From the NCBI RefSeq assembly GCF_025950235.1, contig NZ_JAPDDT010000004.1, positions 186,001-250,000 of the forward strand: a stretch of DNA of 64,000 nt, written 5' to 3'. Every line of letters begins with the position of its first letter. Position 1 is the first letter of the stretch. The notes below the pieces were generated by a model. It saw nothing but the letters and a program-made list of their open reading frames with translations. It was not told the DNA's origin and made no database searches. Both the position numbers and the translations under genes were made by a program. This document shows, one piece after another, positions 15,688-24,579 of the stretch. The stretch comes from Luteolibacter arcticus (lineage in GTDB: Bacteria; Verrucomicrobiota; Verrucomicrobiia; Verrucomicrobiales; Akkermansiaceae).

Positions 15688-18600
15688 TCACGGCGTGACC
15701 AGTTCCGGCTCGGGGCGCTTCTTCGGTGCCGGCTCCTTGCCCTTCTGCGTGCCAAGCCAGGCGACCAGATCGCGAAGCTCGGCAGGACTCAGCAGCAGAC
15801 CCATCGGCGGCATGGCGGAGACCGGCGGGGTCATGCTTTCGATATCGCCGCGGCGGACCCGCAGGACCTTGCCGTTGCTATCGACATCGACGTGGTCTTT
15901 CCCATCCGCCAGCAGGATGCCGGCGACGGACTTGCCGCCCTTGAGGGTGACGCTGGAAATACCGAAGCCGGTGGCAACCTTGGCCCCGGGGTTGACAAGC
16001 GACTCGAGCAGGAACTTGGCGTCGCCACGCTTGCCAACGGCCTCAAGGTTCGGGCCGGCATCGCCACCGCCGTGACCGCCGCCGGCGGCGTGACAGCGCA
16101 TGCACTGACCGGCAGGCTGCGACTCGAAGAGCTGCTCGCCCTTCTTGGGATCGCCACCTTGCAAGGAGCCGAGATACGGGACGAGCGGGTCGGTAGACGA
16201 GGCGATGGAAGCCTTGTAGCCATCCAATGCGGTTTTCACCGCCGGCTCGGTGCGCTTCGCGGCGGCATCCAGCAACTCAAGCGCGGAGGGCGAAGCACCG
16301 GCCTTGGCCTTGAGCTGATCCAAGGCCGCAGTGAAGAGCGACTCGACGCCCGGAGCCGTGAGCGCCGCGGCAACTTTCCACGCTTCCTGCTGGCGATGAG
16401 CGTTGGCATGGGTGGTCGCCGCCTTGAGCGACTCCAAGGCAGCCGCCGGTTGGGAAGCGGCGAGCCGCTTGATGGCCCCGATGGCGAGGTCGTCGTTCTG
16501 GCCCTTGGCGAGTTCGCCGAGGAGCTGGTCAAAGCCCGCCGGCTTACGGGTCGCGTAGAGTTCCAGCGCTTCGGAGCGGGCATTTCCAGGCAAGCGCTGG
16601 TTCATGACGAGAGCCTTGAGCGTGGCGTCATCGACCGAGGAAAGATCGAGCTTGTACTTCGTGACGAGCGCCAGCGCGGGCTCAGCGAGCTTGCCCTGAA
16701 GCTTGAGCAGTTTGCTGAGGTCCGGGGTGAGAACGTTGCTGACCATCGCCGGATCACGCTCCGAGAGCGGAGCCACGCGACCGAGCGATTGATCGACCAT
16801 ATGCGGCTTGCTCCACAGCCCGGTGAGGCGCAGCGCTTCGGCACGGGCAGCTTCGGGAGCCTTGTCGTTCAGGACCACGGCGATCACGCGGCGAAGGTTC
16901 TTCTCATCACCCAGCCGCAGGGCGCTGTGCAGCACCCGGCGCCAGTCCATCGTGGTGAGCCAGGCGGGCGGCGCGTCGAGCAAATCGGCAACTGCTGGAC
17001 GGGCCGGCTCGATGCCGACATCGTGAATCGCCTGAAGCGCCTCACGGGCGACCTTCGCATCGCCATCGCGCAGGAACGCAACGACCGCGGGGTCCTTCAA
17101 GCGGCGCAGTGCGATCACCGCGGCGATCCGCACGCGAGGCGACTCATGCTGGTTGAGCGCGGTAAGCTGGTTCGGTTTGCAAAGCTTCGAGAGAGCGAAG
17201 GCACCCGCATGGCGCAGCGCCGGGTCGTCCGATTGGCCGAGCATTTCCCACACCTGCGAAAGCGTGCCGGTCTGACCCAAGCGGCCGGCCGCGATGGTGG
17301 CAAAGGCACGGACACGCGGCGACTCATCGGCGATCAGCGCGAGCAGCGGCAGGCCCGCGCCATTGAGGCCGGACTCGCCGATCGCCTTGATGGCCTGCGC
17401 GCGGACTTCCGCGTCCTTGTCGGTAAGCAGCGGGACAAGCTCCGCCCGGGCCTTGTCACGCGCCGCCTTGTCGGGAAGTTTTCCGAAGCCATCCCCTGCG
17501 CCGGCGGGAAGCGGCACCGATCCACGACGGGCCACGATGCCAAGGCCCCACACGCCGTGCAGACGGGTGAGGCGATCCTTGCCCTCCTTCGCGGCTTTCG
17601 CGAGCACGTCGAAGCCACCGTCCTTGCGGGTGAGCTCGATCTGTGCGCGCAGGCGAACGCGCATGTCGGGATGGGAAAGCAGCTTTTCCAGAGCGGGGAC
17701 CGGGCGCTTGGCGAAGCCTGCCTCGATCAGCTCGGCCGTATGCTCGGCTTCGTCGGCGCGGAAGACATTGTCCGCCGCAATCGAGTAAACGCGGCCGGCT
17801 TCATGCGATGCCCAGCCGGTGATGAAGTCGGTCACGACGAGCTTGCCGTCCCACGAGTATTCGACGTCGGTCACAGCCGCACCCCAGTTCATCTGGCGGG
17901 AGTCCGCGAGCTTCATGCCACCACCGGACGGCTCCACCTTGAAGGACCAGATGCCGGAATTCGCAGCGCCACCGCGGTAGTCGCAGATCAGGAAGCGACC
18001 CGCTTCCCCTTCCATGAAGCCGGTGCCCGGATGGTAGGTCAGGCCGGAGGGGCCGGACGTGAGATTCGCCACCGGCGGCAGGATGTAGGCCGGCTGCTTG
18101 TCATTCTGCGGAGCCCACATGTTCTCCTCCATCCAGCGGTTCGGCGGACGCTCCTCCATGCCGATCTGGCGGTGGAAGCTATGCAGCGCCTGGTGCTCCA
18201 TGGTCCAACCGGAGTCCGCGCCATCGATCACGTAAACCACGCGCGCCTGGTCGCCTTGATCGGAGTTGTTATCCACCGAGATGGCGTTGCCCAGCTCGTC
18301 GAAAGCGATCTCCTTCGGGTTGCGCAGACCGGTGTGGATGACTTCGAAATTCGAGCCATCGGGATCGAAGCGGAACACGCAGCCCTGGTCGGGATATTCG
18401 TAGTGCGTCCCCTCCTTCGTGGTCAGGTTCATGCCGCGGTCACCGAGCGTGCCGTAGATCCGGCCATCGGGTCCGAGTGCGAAGCCATTCAGGTCGTGAC
18501 CGGAAAACGACACGCGCACACCGAAGCCTTCGAACAGCTTCTGGCGCTCGTCCGGCTTGTCGATCTTGCCATTGCCGTCCTTGTCACGCAGCGCCCAGAT

Positions 18601-19608
18601 GTTCGGGATGCACGCGACGTAGATGGTGCCGTCGTAGGCGAAAACGCCGGCCGCGGGACCATCTAACAAATCATTGAAGCCATCCGCGAAAATCTCGCCG
18701 GTGGCGGACTTGCCATCCGCGCCGGGCTTGGAAAGCACGCGCACGCGGTCAGCCTTTTCGGTCAGGAACTTGATCGAGGACTTCTCTTCCTTGTCCTTCC
18801 ACTTTTCGTGGAGCTTGCGCCGGTCCTCGGTCGTGCGCGCGGAAATGTCGTCGAGATACCAGTAGAGGTGATCGCGGTTGTCCGGCACGCCGTGGCGGAA
18901 ACGGGTGGTCTCGGTCACGTAGATCTCGCCCTTTTCACCGAGCGCCAAGGCGGTCGGCGAGGTCACGCCGCCGTTCTTGTAGTCCGCGACGATCGCCACC
19001 TTCGTCCCCGCCGGCACTGTCAGGCCGGCAATGGCATCGCTCCCGACCAGCCCGGCGGCGTGGGCCTTGCCGTTCTTGGTCGTCGGCGGAAACTTGTAGT
19101 TCGCGTAATCCGTCATCACGAACTGGTCGGCCGCGATGATGCCCCACTGGCCACCTTCTTCATCCAGCAGGCGAATCCGTGCGTTCTTGCCCTTGAACTC
19201 GGTCACGTTCCAGACCTCGGTCCGGCACTGCACGGTATTCTGGCCGGTCGCCTCGCGCACCACCTTGCCATCCACCAGCAACTGCACCGCGGTCTTGCCG
19301 GGATGCTTGCCGCCGGCGATGAGGAAGCAGATGTAGTTCTCGGAAATCTTGATGTCAGGCGAGGTCAGCGAGCCTTTCGCCCCGTCGCCGCCATTTGCCG
19401 AGCAGGCCAGCGAGTCCTGGGAATAGCCGGTCAGCTCCGCGGTGAGGCCGTCCATCTTCCCCGGGACCGGTGCCAAGCCGAAGGCTGTGCCCTCGACCTT
19501 CCAATCGCCGTAGCCGTCGCCCTCGAAGGCTTGGAGCACTTTGGTGGCTCCCAGCGTGGAACCGGTGGCAAACAGCAGGCTGGAGGCCCAGAGGAAGCGC
19601 GCTTTCAT
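15688..19608 (-). CDS. SacC-like domain / PVC dehydrogenase / HEAT-repeat / cytochrome c fusion protein
   Basis: 1306 residues from ATG 19608, where a signal peptide begins (MKARFLWASSLLFATGSTLG); the frame is open further upstream but unlike protein. Order of parts: a ~150-residue domain like the levanase/SacC accessory module (FEGDGYGDWKVEGTAFG... LLVDGKVV...TGQN); a beta-propeller of the PVC membrane-bound dehydrogenase type (TIGR02604) with Ca-binding-like DKDGNGKID; HEAT repeats from ~600 to 1000; and a C-terminal haem domain with CMRCH (TIGR02603 type). Probably a periplasmic sugar or alcohol dehydrogenase passing electrons to its own c haem. Such fusions are typical of Verrucomicrobiota and Planctomycetota; substrate unknown. 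It runs alone on the minus strand. Confidence 0.9.
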   Translation of the reverse strand: MKARFLWASSLLFATGSTLGATKVLQAFEGDGYGDWKVEGTAFGLAPVPGKMDGLTAELTGYSQDSLACSANGGDGAKGSLTSPDIKISENYICFLIAGGKHPGKTAVQLLVDGKVVREATGQNTVQCRTEVWNVTEFKGKNARIRLLDEEGGQWGIIAADQFVMTDYANYKFPPTTKNGKAHAAGLVGSDAIAGLTVPAGTKVAIVADYKNGGVTSPTALALGEKGEIYVTETTRFRHGVPDNRDHLYWYLDDISARTTEDRRKLHEKWKDKEEKSSIKFLTEKADRVRVLSKPGADGKSATGEIFADGFNDLLDGPAAGVFAYDGTIYVACIPNIWALRDKDGNGKIDKPDERQKLFEGFGVRVSFSGHDLNGFALGPDGRIYGTLGDRGMNLTTKEGTHYEYPDQGCVFRFDPDGSNFEVIHTGLRNPKEIAFDELGNAISVDNNSDQGDQARVVYVIDGADSGWTMEHQALHSFHRQIGMEERPPNRWMEENMWAPQNDKQPAYILPPVANLTSGPSGLTYHPGTGFMEGEAGRFLICDYRGGAANSGIWSFKVEPSGGGMKLADSRQMNWGAAVTDVEYSWDGKLVVTDFITGWASHEAGRVYSIAADNVFRADEAEHTAELIEAGFAKRPVPALEKLLSHPDMRVRLRAQIELTRKDGGFDVLAKAAKEGKDRLTRLHGVWGLGIVARRGSVPLPAGAGDGFGKLPDKAARDKARAELVPLLTDKDAEVRAQAIKAIGESGLNGAGLPLLALIADESPRVRAFATIAAGRLGQTGTLSQVWEMLGQSDDPALRHAGAFALSKLCKPNQLTALNQHESPRVRIAAVIALRRLKDPAVVAFLRDGDAKVAREALQAIHDVGIEPARPAVADLLDAPPAWLTTMDWRRVLHSALRLGDEKNLRRVIAVVLNDKAPEAARAEALRLTGLWSKPHMVDQSLGRVAPLSERDPAMVSNVLTPDLSKLLKLQGKLAEPALALVTKYKLDLSSVDDATLKALVMNQRLPGNARSEALELYATRKPAGFDQLLGELAKGQNDDLAIGAIKRLAASQPAAALESLKAATTHANAHRQQEAWKVAAALTAPGVESLFTAALDQLKAKAGASPSALELLDAAAKRTEPAVKTALDGYKASIASSTDPLVPYLGSLQGGDPKKGEQLFESQPAGQCMRCHAAGGGHGGGDAGPNLEAVGKRGDAKFLLESLVNPGAKVATGFGISSVTLKGGKSVAGILLADGKDHVDVDSNGKVLRVRRGDIESMTPPVSAMPPMGLLLSPAELRDLVAWLGTQKGKEPAPKKRPEPELVTP

Positions 19609-19865
19609 CGCCGGGGACGCTAGCGACGGGCGACGGATTGGCAATGGCTCAGAAGGGTGAAGGAAAGGTCGAGGTCCCATGTCCCGCGGGGGACGATGGC
19701 GGGAGAGCGCATCTTTCAGGAATGCCACACCAGAAAGCTGGACCGCGGACCTCGCGCCCCACCCCGCGCCGGTTGACCCGAGCCGATCGCGGATCCCGTC
19801 AGTCAGCGCAAAAAGCCGCCTCCCATCGCGTTTGCGATGACTTGAACTCCCATTTCCGGACAAAT

Positions 19866-20217
19866 TGTGAACAACTTGAGAAGACGGCCGGTTTCCCCCT
19901 CAGGCAAAAAGCAATCCCCAAGCCAACTTCCTACCCGGTTGTCCTCCGCTGAAAAATGCCGATCCGTGACGAAAGTGGGTGTTGCGGACGGCTTGTTCAC
20001 CGCCCCGCACGTCGCGACAAAACCCACAAATAGACACAAATCTCTAAATACCAACACCTTATAATGTTACAAATCCGTTTCCCACGACCTATCCACAAGT
20101 TATTCACAATTCCACTGTCAACGAAGAAAAGCGGACAAAGTGGCGCTAACAAGACGATGCATTGTGCTCTCCCTCCCCTTTAAAATGGGGGTTTTCCCCA
20201 AATTCCGTTGTGAATAA
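19866..20217. other. Candidate chromosomal replication origin (DnaA box cluster, AT-rich segment)
   Basis: The 635-bp gene-free stretch 19609-20243 is markedly AT-richer than its surroundings. It has tandem DnaA boxes CTATCCACA (20089-20097) and TTATTCACA (20100-20108) and an opposed perfect copy TGTGAATAA (20209-20217); a near-box TGTGAACAA lies at 19866-19874. An AT-rich tract at ~20020-20076 (ACACAAATCTCTAAATACC, TTATAATGTTAC) could be the unwinding element. A GGGG-GTTTT-CCCC hairpin is at ~20187-20199. This is the classic bacterial oriC layout, although dnaA lies ~36 kb away. The 19609-19860 part shows nothing I can name. Confidence 0.55.
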
Positions 20218-20243
20218 CTTGGGAATTTCTTCGCAAGCAGCCG

Positions 20244-20576
20244 TTAGTGCGGCCGCGACAACGAGATTCCAGCCCGGCTTCCCCCTCCCCCGCCGATCAA
20301 AAAGCGCAGCACGCCGCCGACGATCTTCAAGACGATCACGACAGCGCCAATCACCACGCCAACGGTCAGAATCAGACCGAGTGCCACGATCCCCAGGAGC
20401 ACCCACAGCGGCCACCAGCGGCGGTCGAGGTTCACCACCCGGCCACGCATCGCCTGCCACGGGTCTTGGCGGCGGGTGTGTTCAGGGTCATTCGGAGTCG
20501 GCGGCGGACTGCCGTCGATCTCCAGCACCTCGGCTTCGATGGTGTCAGGCACGGCAGGCAGTTTCGCAGGGATCAC
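20244..20576 (-). CDS. Small membrane protein
   Basis: 110 residues, GTG start at 20576. A soluble, acidic Pro-rich N-terminus (VLEIDGSPPPTPNDPEHTR) is followed by a Trp-rich amphipathic stretch (NLDRRWWPLW) and two hydrophobic helices (VLLGIVALGLILTVGVVIGA and VVIVLKIVGGVLRFLIGG), ending in a Gly/Ser-rich tail. No known domain. It borders the candidate origin, with its stop at 20244. The hydrophobic pattern and coding bias support a real gene; function unknown. Confidence 0.6.
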   Translation of the reverse strand: MIPAKLPAVPDTIEAEVLEIDGSPPPTPNDPEHTRRQDPWQAMRGRVVNLDRRWWPLWVLLGIVALGLILTVGVVIGAVVIVLKIVGGVLRFLIGGGGGSRAGISLSRPH

Positions 20577-20630
20577 CGGTCGGGCAATTCGAAGTTTTGG
20601 GGTGGGTTGGAACCGGTTGCTCTCCCCAGT

Positions 20631-20831
20631 TCAGTGAGCCTTGTTTCGCGTAAAGTAGACCGCCCCTACCAGAACCAGGAATCCCAAGGTCCACAAAACT
20701 GTCGTCGGCAGATTCGTGCTCAGAAGCCCGATGCTCCCATCGGGCCCCACCGCAGGGATCATGACGACGCTTCCGGCCGGGAAGAACACGAACGCCAGAA
20801 TGGAGACGAGGTATCGCATGGGTTCCGCCAT
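20631..20831 (-). CDS. Two-helix small membrane protein
   Basis: 66 residues, ATG at 20831. Two hydrophobic helices, RYLVSILAFVFFPAGSVVMI and VLWTLGFLVLVGAVYF, joined by a ~17-residue polar loop, ending in a basic TRNKAH tail, so the C-terminus is probably cytosolic. No recognised family. It lies 54 bp upstream of the preceding minus-strand small membrane gene and could share its transcript. Small size limits certainty. Confidence 0.5.
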   Translation of the reverse strand: MAEPMRYLVSILAFVFFPAGSVVMIPAVGPDGSIGLLSTNLPTTVLWTLGFLVLVGAVYFTRNKAH

Positions 20832-20934
20832 TGAGGCCAGATGGCTCCGAATTTGCCGGGGATGTCTTTACCGCCAACGGCGTGTCCGCCCAATGGACAA
20901 GCCGGTAGGGACGTTCGCCAGTTTCAGTATTTTT

Positions 20935-21230
20935 CGTCCCAACGGGACGGTTCATAACAGCCCGGCACGACGTGCCGGGAATCATGCCCAAGATCATCGC
21001 GTCCTGCAGGGACGCCTCATGCGTCTAACGGCTCTGTTCTCGGCCTGGCTCGAAATTTCCCATGGAATGGCCCTCTGCGTTGGAGAAATACCTGGCCGAA
21101 AGGAATGCTCGGCGGCTTGGGGATAAAACCGCCGCACCCCGCATAAGGTCTCCCGTTGGGAGACCACAATCCTTTGCCTCCAGGACCCGGCACTTCGTGC
21201 CGGGCTTTTATAAGTCGTCCCGTTGGGACG
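20935..21230. repeat. Cluster of six short palindromes arranged as a mirror-image pair (REP/BIME-like)
   Basis: Fills most of the 438-bp gene-free gap 20832-21270. Left set: CGTCCC-aac-GGGACG (20935-20949), CCCGGCAC-gac-GTGCCGGG (20961-20979), GCGTCC-tgcag-GGACGC (20999-21015). Right set: GGTCTCCC-gtt-GGGAGACC (21147-21165), CCCGGCAC-ttc-GTGCCGGG (21186-21204), CGTCCC-gtt-GGGACG (21216-21230). The right set is the reverse-complement order of the left with the same inter-palindrome spacing, so the whole is an inverted pair of a three-palindrome unit. Short open frames here are by-products. The last palindromes may also help end rho transcription. No RAYT transposase lies in the window. Confidence 0.8.
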
Positions 21231-21270
21231 GAAGAGACACTCACCCCTTGATCCCAAACAGCATCGTCAT

Positions 21271-23277
21271 TCACCCCTTGATCTCCAGCAGCATCTGCGG
21301 ATTATTCGGGAACTTCTTCAGGAAAAACAGCAGGCGCTCCATCGCCTCCACTGGCCGATGCCCGGAGAGGCCGCGGCGGATGAGGTGGATCTTGTGGAGC
21401 ATGTGCTCCGGCAGCAGCAGTTCCTCGCGACGGGTGCCGGATTTGAAGATGTCCACGGCCGGGTAGATGTAGTTCTCGGCGATCTTGCGATCGAGCACGA
21501 GCTCCATGTTGCCGGTACCCTTGAACTCCTGAAAGATCGCTTCGTCGGCGCGACTGTTCGTTTGGATCAACGCGGTGGCGAGGATGGTCAGCGAGCCGGC
21601 ATCGCGGGTATTGCGGGCGGCGGCGAAGAGACGGCGCGGGACTTCCAGCGCACCCACGGTAATGCCACCGCTGCCGATGCCACGGCTACGACCGCCTCCC
21701 GCGTTGCCATTGTAAGCACGGGCGAGACGGGTGATGGAATCCATCAGCAGGAAGACATGCTTGCCACCTTCCACGAGACGCTTGGCGCGCTCGATGCACA
21801 TCTCGGCGATGCGGCAGTGATTGCGGGAGCCTTCATCATTCGAGCTCGCCCAGATCTCGGCACCCGGCAGCGTGCGGCGGAACTCGGTGACTTCCTCAGG
21901 CCGTTCATCCACCAGCAGGATCATGAGATGCATCGTCTCATCATGCAGCTCGCGCACCGCCTCGGCGATGTGCAGCAGCAGCGTGGTCTTGCCGGAGCGC
22001 GGCGGGGAAACGATCAGCCCGCGTTGGCCACGGCCGACCGGTGCCATCAGATCCAGCACGCGGGTCGTGTAGCGATCAGGCGTGGTTTCAAGAGAGATGC
22101 GCTTGCTCGGGTTCACCGCCTTGAGTTCCTCGAAGGCCGGGAACCGCTTCGCCTCATCCGGCGTGACATCATTGATGGTGGTGAGCTCGACGAGCTGCTG
22201 GCCGCGTGATCCTTCCTGGGCAAGCCCGTGGATCCACACGCCGGGGCGCAGGCCATGGCGGCGAACCATCTCAGGCGAGACAAAGACATCGTCGCGAGCT
22301 TGCTCGAAATTCTTCGAAGGCACGCGCAGGAAGCCGAAGCCCTTTGGCGCGAGTTCAAGCATGCCATTCACTTCGACCTTTGGGCCGGTGAATGCGGGTG
22401 CGCGCTCGACGGGTTCCGCGGCCTGCTGCCTTTCCGCCACCGGCGGGCGCTCGCGATCGCGATCGCGTTCACGGTCGCCGCGATCACCGCGGTCACCACG
22501 GTCACGTTCACGCTCGCCTCGTTCGGCTTGCTCCCCACCCTGCTGGTGGCTACCGCCGCCTCCGCCTTGAGGGCCACCTTGGCGGCCTTCGCGTTCGCGC
22601 TCACGGCGGCGCTTGCGACGGCGCTTGCGGCGTTCGCGATTCGCATCGGTGCGATCACCCACGCCACCAGCTCCGCCGCCGCCACTATTACCACCACCGC
22701 CACCACCGCCACTTTCCTGGCGCTGCTGCGGCGGCTGGGATTGATTCGGCTGCGGCTGGCGCTCGCGGTCGCGCTCGCGGTCCTCGCGATGCACCGGACC
22801 ACCGCCCGGCACGCGACCAAAGGTCACCGGCTTGGACTCGTAGCTGGGTCCGTCTTGAGCTTGATCTTGGAAAACGGGTGGCGCCTCCGCGGCTGGCGCG
22901 GGCGCGGGTGCCGCCTTCTTTTCAGAGGCCACCTTCTTCGGCGGCGCAGCGGATGCCGGGGCAGGAGCTGGCTCGGCGATGGCAAAGGATTGCTCCACCG
23001 GTGCCGCCTTCTTTTTGGCAGCGGCCTTCTTCGCGACCTTCTTGGGTACCGCAGGCGTATCGAGCGGCAGCACTGCCTGGACGGGCGCTTGGACCGGCGC
23101 GGCCTCGACCACCTTGGCTGCCTTCTTGGCGGTGGTCTTTTTGGCTGCCGTCTTCTTCGCGACGGCTTTCTTGGCTGCCTTTTTGGCGGCCGCCTTCTTG
23201 GCGGGCTTGGCAGCATTGGGGGATGTGTCCGCGGCAGATTCGTAGCCGGCGGTGTCCTGAGTCGTGTGTTCGCTCAT
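21271..23277 (-). CDS. rho: Transcription termination factor Rho with long low-complexity N-terminal extension
   Basis: 668 residues; the catalytic core is the last ~400. RNA-binding domain GFGFLRVPSKNFEQARDDVFVS, Walker A PPRSGKTTLL, Walker B HVFLLMDSITRLARAYN, and the Q/R-loop region GGSR-like GGGRSRGIGSGG are all present: a hexameric RNA helicase that ends transcription. The first ~250 residues are an insertion relative to E. coli Rho: a histone H1-like Lys/Ala tract (KKAAAKKAAKKAVAKK repeats), then a Gln/Gly/Arg/Glu-rich disordered stretch with RERDRGDRGDRGDRERDRDR. Such extensions occur in high-GC bacteria and can add RNA binding or phase separation. It follows yebC by 16 bp, probably co-transcribed. 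There is no Shine-Dalgarno sequence before ATG 23277. Confidence 0.97.
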   Translation of the reverse strand: MSEHTTQDTAGYESAADTSPNAAKPAKKAAAKKAAKKAVAKKTAAKKTTAKKAAKVVEAAPVQAPVQAVLPLDTPAVPKKVAKKAAAKKKAAPVEQSFAIAEPAPAPASAAPPKKVASEKKAAPAPAPAAEAPPVFQDQAQDGPSYESKPVTFGRVPGGGPVHREDRERDRERQPQPNQSQPPQQRQESGGGGGGGNSGGGGAGGVGDRTDANRERRKRRRKRRREREREGRQGGPQGGGGGSHQQGGEQAERGERERDRGDRGDRGDRERDRDRERPPVAERQQAAEPVERAPAFTGPKVEVNGMLELAPKGFGFLRVPSKNFEQARDDVFVSPEMVRRHGLRPGVWIHGLAQEGSRGQQLVELTTINDVTPDEAKRFPAFEELKAVNPSKRISLETTPDRYTTRVLDLMAPVGRGQRGLIVSPPRSGKTTLLLHIAEAVRELHDETMHLMILLVDERPEEVTEFRRTLPGAEIWASSNDEGSRNHCRIAEMCIERAKRLVEGGKHVFLLMDSITRLARAYNGNAGGGRSRGIGSGGITVGALEVPRRLFAAARNTRDAGSLTILATALIQTNSRADEAIFQEFKGTGNMELVLDRKIAENYIYPAVDIFKSGTRREELLLPEHMLHKIHLIRRGLSGHRPVEAMERLLFFLKKFPNNPQMLLEIKG

Positions 23278-23293
23278 GCGGAAAAAAAAATTG

Positions 23294-24046
23294 TTAGGCG
23301 TCGAGTGCCGCGAGCACGTCGTCGGCGACTTCGAAATTGGTGAAAACGTTCAAGGTGTCGTCGTAGCCATCGAGCAGCTCGTAGAGCTTCATCACCAGAC
23401 GGGCGATGTCCGGATCCTCGACGACCGAGGGATTCTGCGGGATGGAGACAAACTTTTCGGAAGCGATGGCAAACCCGGCGGCGCGCAGCCCTGCAGCCAC
23501 GGCGGCAAGCTCGGTGGGCGGCGTGTAAATGACGTGCTCGGACTCATCGCTGTGCACGTCATCCGCGCCGGCCATGATCGCTGCTTCCATCATCGCATCC
23601 TCGCCGATGTCACCGGCAGGCACGCGGATTTCGCCCTTGCGGTCGAATTGGTACGACACGCTGCCCGGGGTGGCGACGCTGCCCCCATTTTTGGAAAAAA
23701 TCGTGCGGATGTCCGCCGCAGTGCGGTTGAGATTGTCGGTGGCCGCCTCGATGATGAAGGCGATGCCGGACGGGCCGTAGCCCTCGTAGGAGACTTCCTG
23801 GATGGCCTCGCCGCCCAGTTCGCCGAGTCCCTTCTTGATCGCGCGGTCGATGTTTTCCTTCGGCATCGAGACCGCCTTGGCATTGTCCACGGCGGCACGT
23901 AGCCGGTGATTCATGCCGATGTCGCCGCCGCCGGAACGAGCCGCGAGCGCGATTTCATGGGCACATTTGCTGAACACGCGGCCCTTGATGGCATCGACAC
24001 GCGCCTTGATGTGTTTGACCTTCGACCACTTGTTGTGACCAGCCAT
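23294..24046 (-). CDS. YebC/PmpR (TACO1) family protein
   Basis: 250 residues, the normal family length. It starts MAGHNKWSKVKHIKARVDAIKGRVFSK, the YebC/TACO1 signature, and includes PKENIDRAIKKG and YEGYGPSGIAFIIE. YebC proteins were annotated as DNA-binding regulators; newer work links members to translation of proline-rich stretches. The gene is immediately upstream of rho on the same strand (16-bp gap), so the pair is likely one transcript. The upstream region 24047-24579 carries a long hairpin further out. Confidence 0.93.
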   Translation of the reverse strand: MAGHNKWSKVKHIKARVDAIKGRVFSKCAHEIALAARSGGGDIGMNHRLRAAVDNAKAVSMPKENIDRAIKKGLGELGGEAIQEVSYEGYGPSGIAFIIEAATDNLNRTAADIRTIFSKNGGSVATPGSVSYQFDRKGEIRVPAGDIGEDAMMEAAIMAGADDVHSDESEHVIYTPPTELAAVAAGLRAAGFAIASEKFVSIPQNPSVVEDPDIARLVMKLYELLDGYDDTLNVFTNFEVADDVLAALDA

Positions 24047-24471
24047 GAATCGCTTGGGGAAATCGGAAGAGAAGGCCGTGATCCGGCCATGCCCTTGTTA
24101 GGGTACGAGAAGAGATAAGGAGAGACGAAGCAACCGGGTTTGGGGAATTCCCTGTCCATTGCGAAACCATTCGCGACAAGGTTTTCAATCCCGGCGGCGG
24201 GCACACAACCCGCGACCGCCAACGTCCATCGGACAACCGCAAGATGCCCCCACCCCGGCAGCTTGGCAAAGCAAAAATTTCACCCCCGGAAAGTGGCCTC
24301 CATTCTGGCGCGAACCTTTTAAAAAGGCCGATTGGGATCACAGGGGCATTTGAAAAAATCCCGTGTAGAGGGGACGAGGCTTGGTTCGCGGACCCCGCGC
24401 CTTGGAATCTGCGGCTCATCGCAGCTTTTCCCGAGCCCTGGAAGGACGAGGAGAGCTGCGCCCCATTTGTA

Positions 24472-24534
24472 CGTAGTCCCGCCTTCAGGCGGACTCGAGT
24501 GGTCCCTTCGAGTCCGCCTGAAGGAGGGACTACG
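24472..24534. repeat. Long near-perfect hairpin repeat between yebC and trpS
   Basis: Two 27-bp arms, 24472-24498 and 24508-24534, pair with a single mismatch across a 9-nt loop (gtggtccct). Each arm also contains the smaller palindrome CCGCCTTCAGGCGG or its variant. This is the main feature of the 533-bp gene-free stretch 24047-24579; the rest holds a CCTTTTAAAAAGG palindrome near 24317 and presumably the yebC promoter, but I can name nothing else with support. The structure resembles mobile palindromic repeats seen in intergenic DNA of this phylum. Confidence 0.8.
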
Positions 24535-24579
24535 AACCACCGCAGTGCATCCCCACAGGTCACTTCAGCAGGGCTCAAG

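Noticed and set aside
15892..18666. Long open frame (924 codons) on the plus strand
   Set aside because: Antisense to the 15688-19608 cytochrome fusion, which has clear domains; typical shadow frame in high-GC DNA.
20935..21230. Possible CRISPR array
   Set aside because: Palindromes differ in sequence, are irregularly spaced and there are no spacers of constant length or cas genes.
20994..21257. Short frames in the 20.9-21.3 kb gap
   Set aside because: They translate the palindromic repeats and have no independent coding support.
22228..23343. Hydrophobic-looking plus-strand frames opposite rho
   Set aside because: Produced by the low-complexity Lys/Ala and Arg/Gly-rich rho N-terminus read in antisense.
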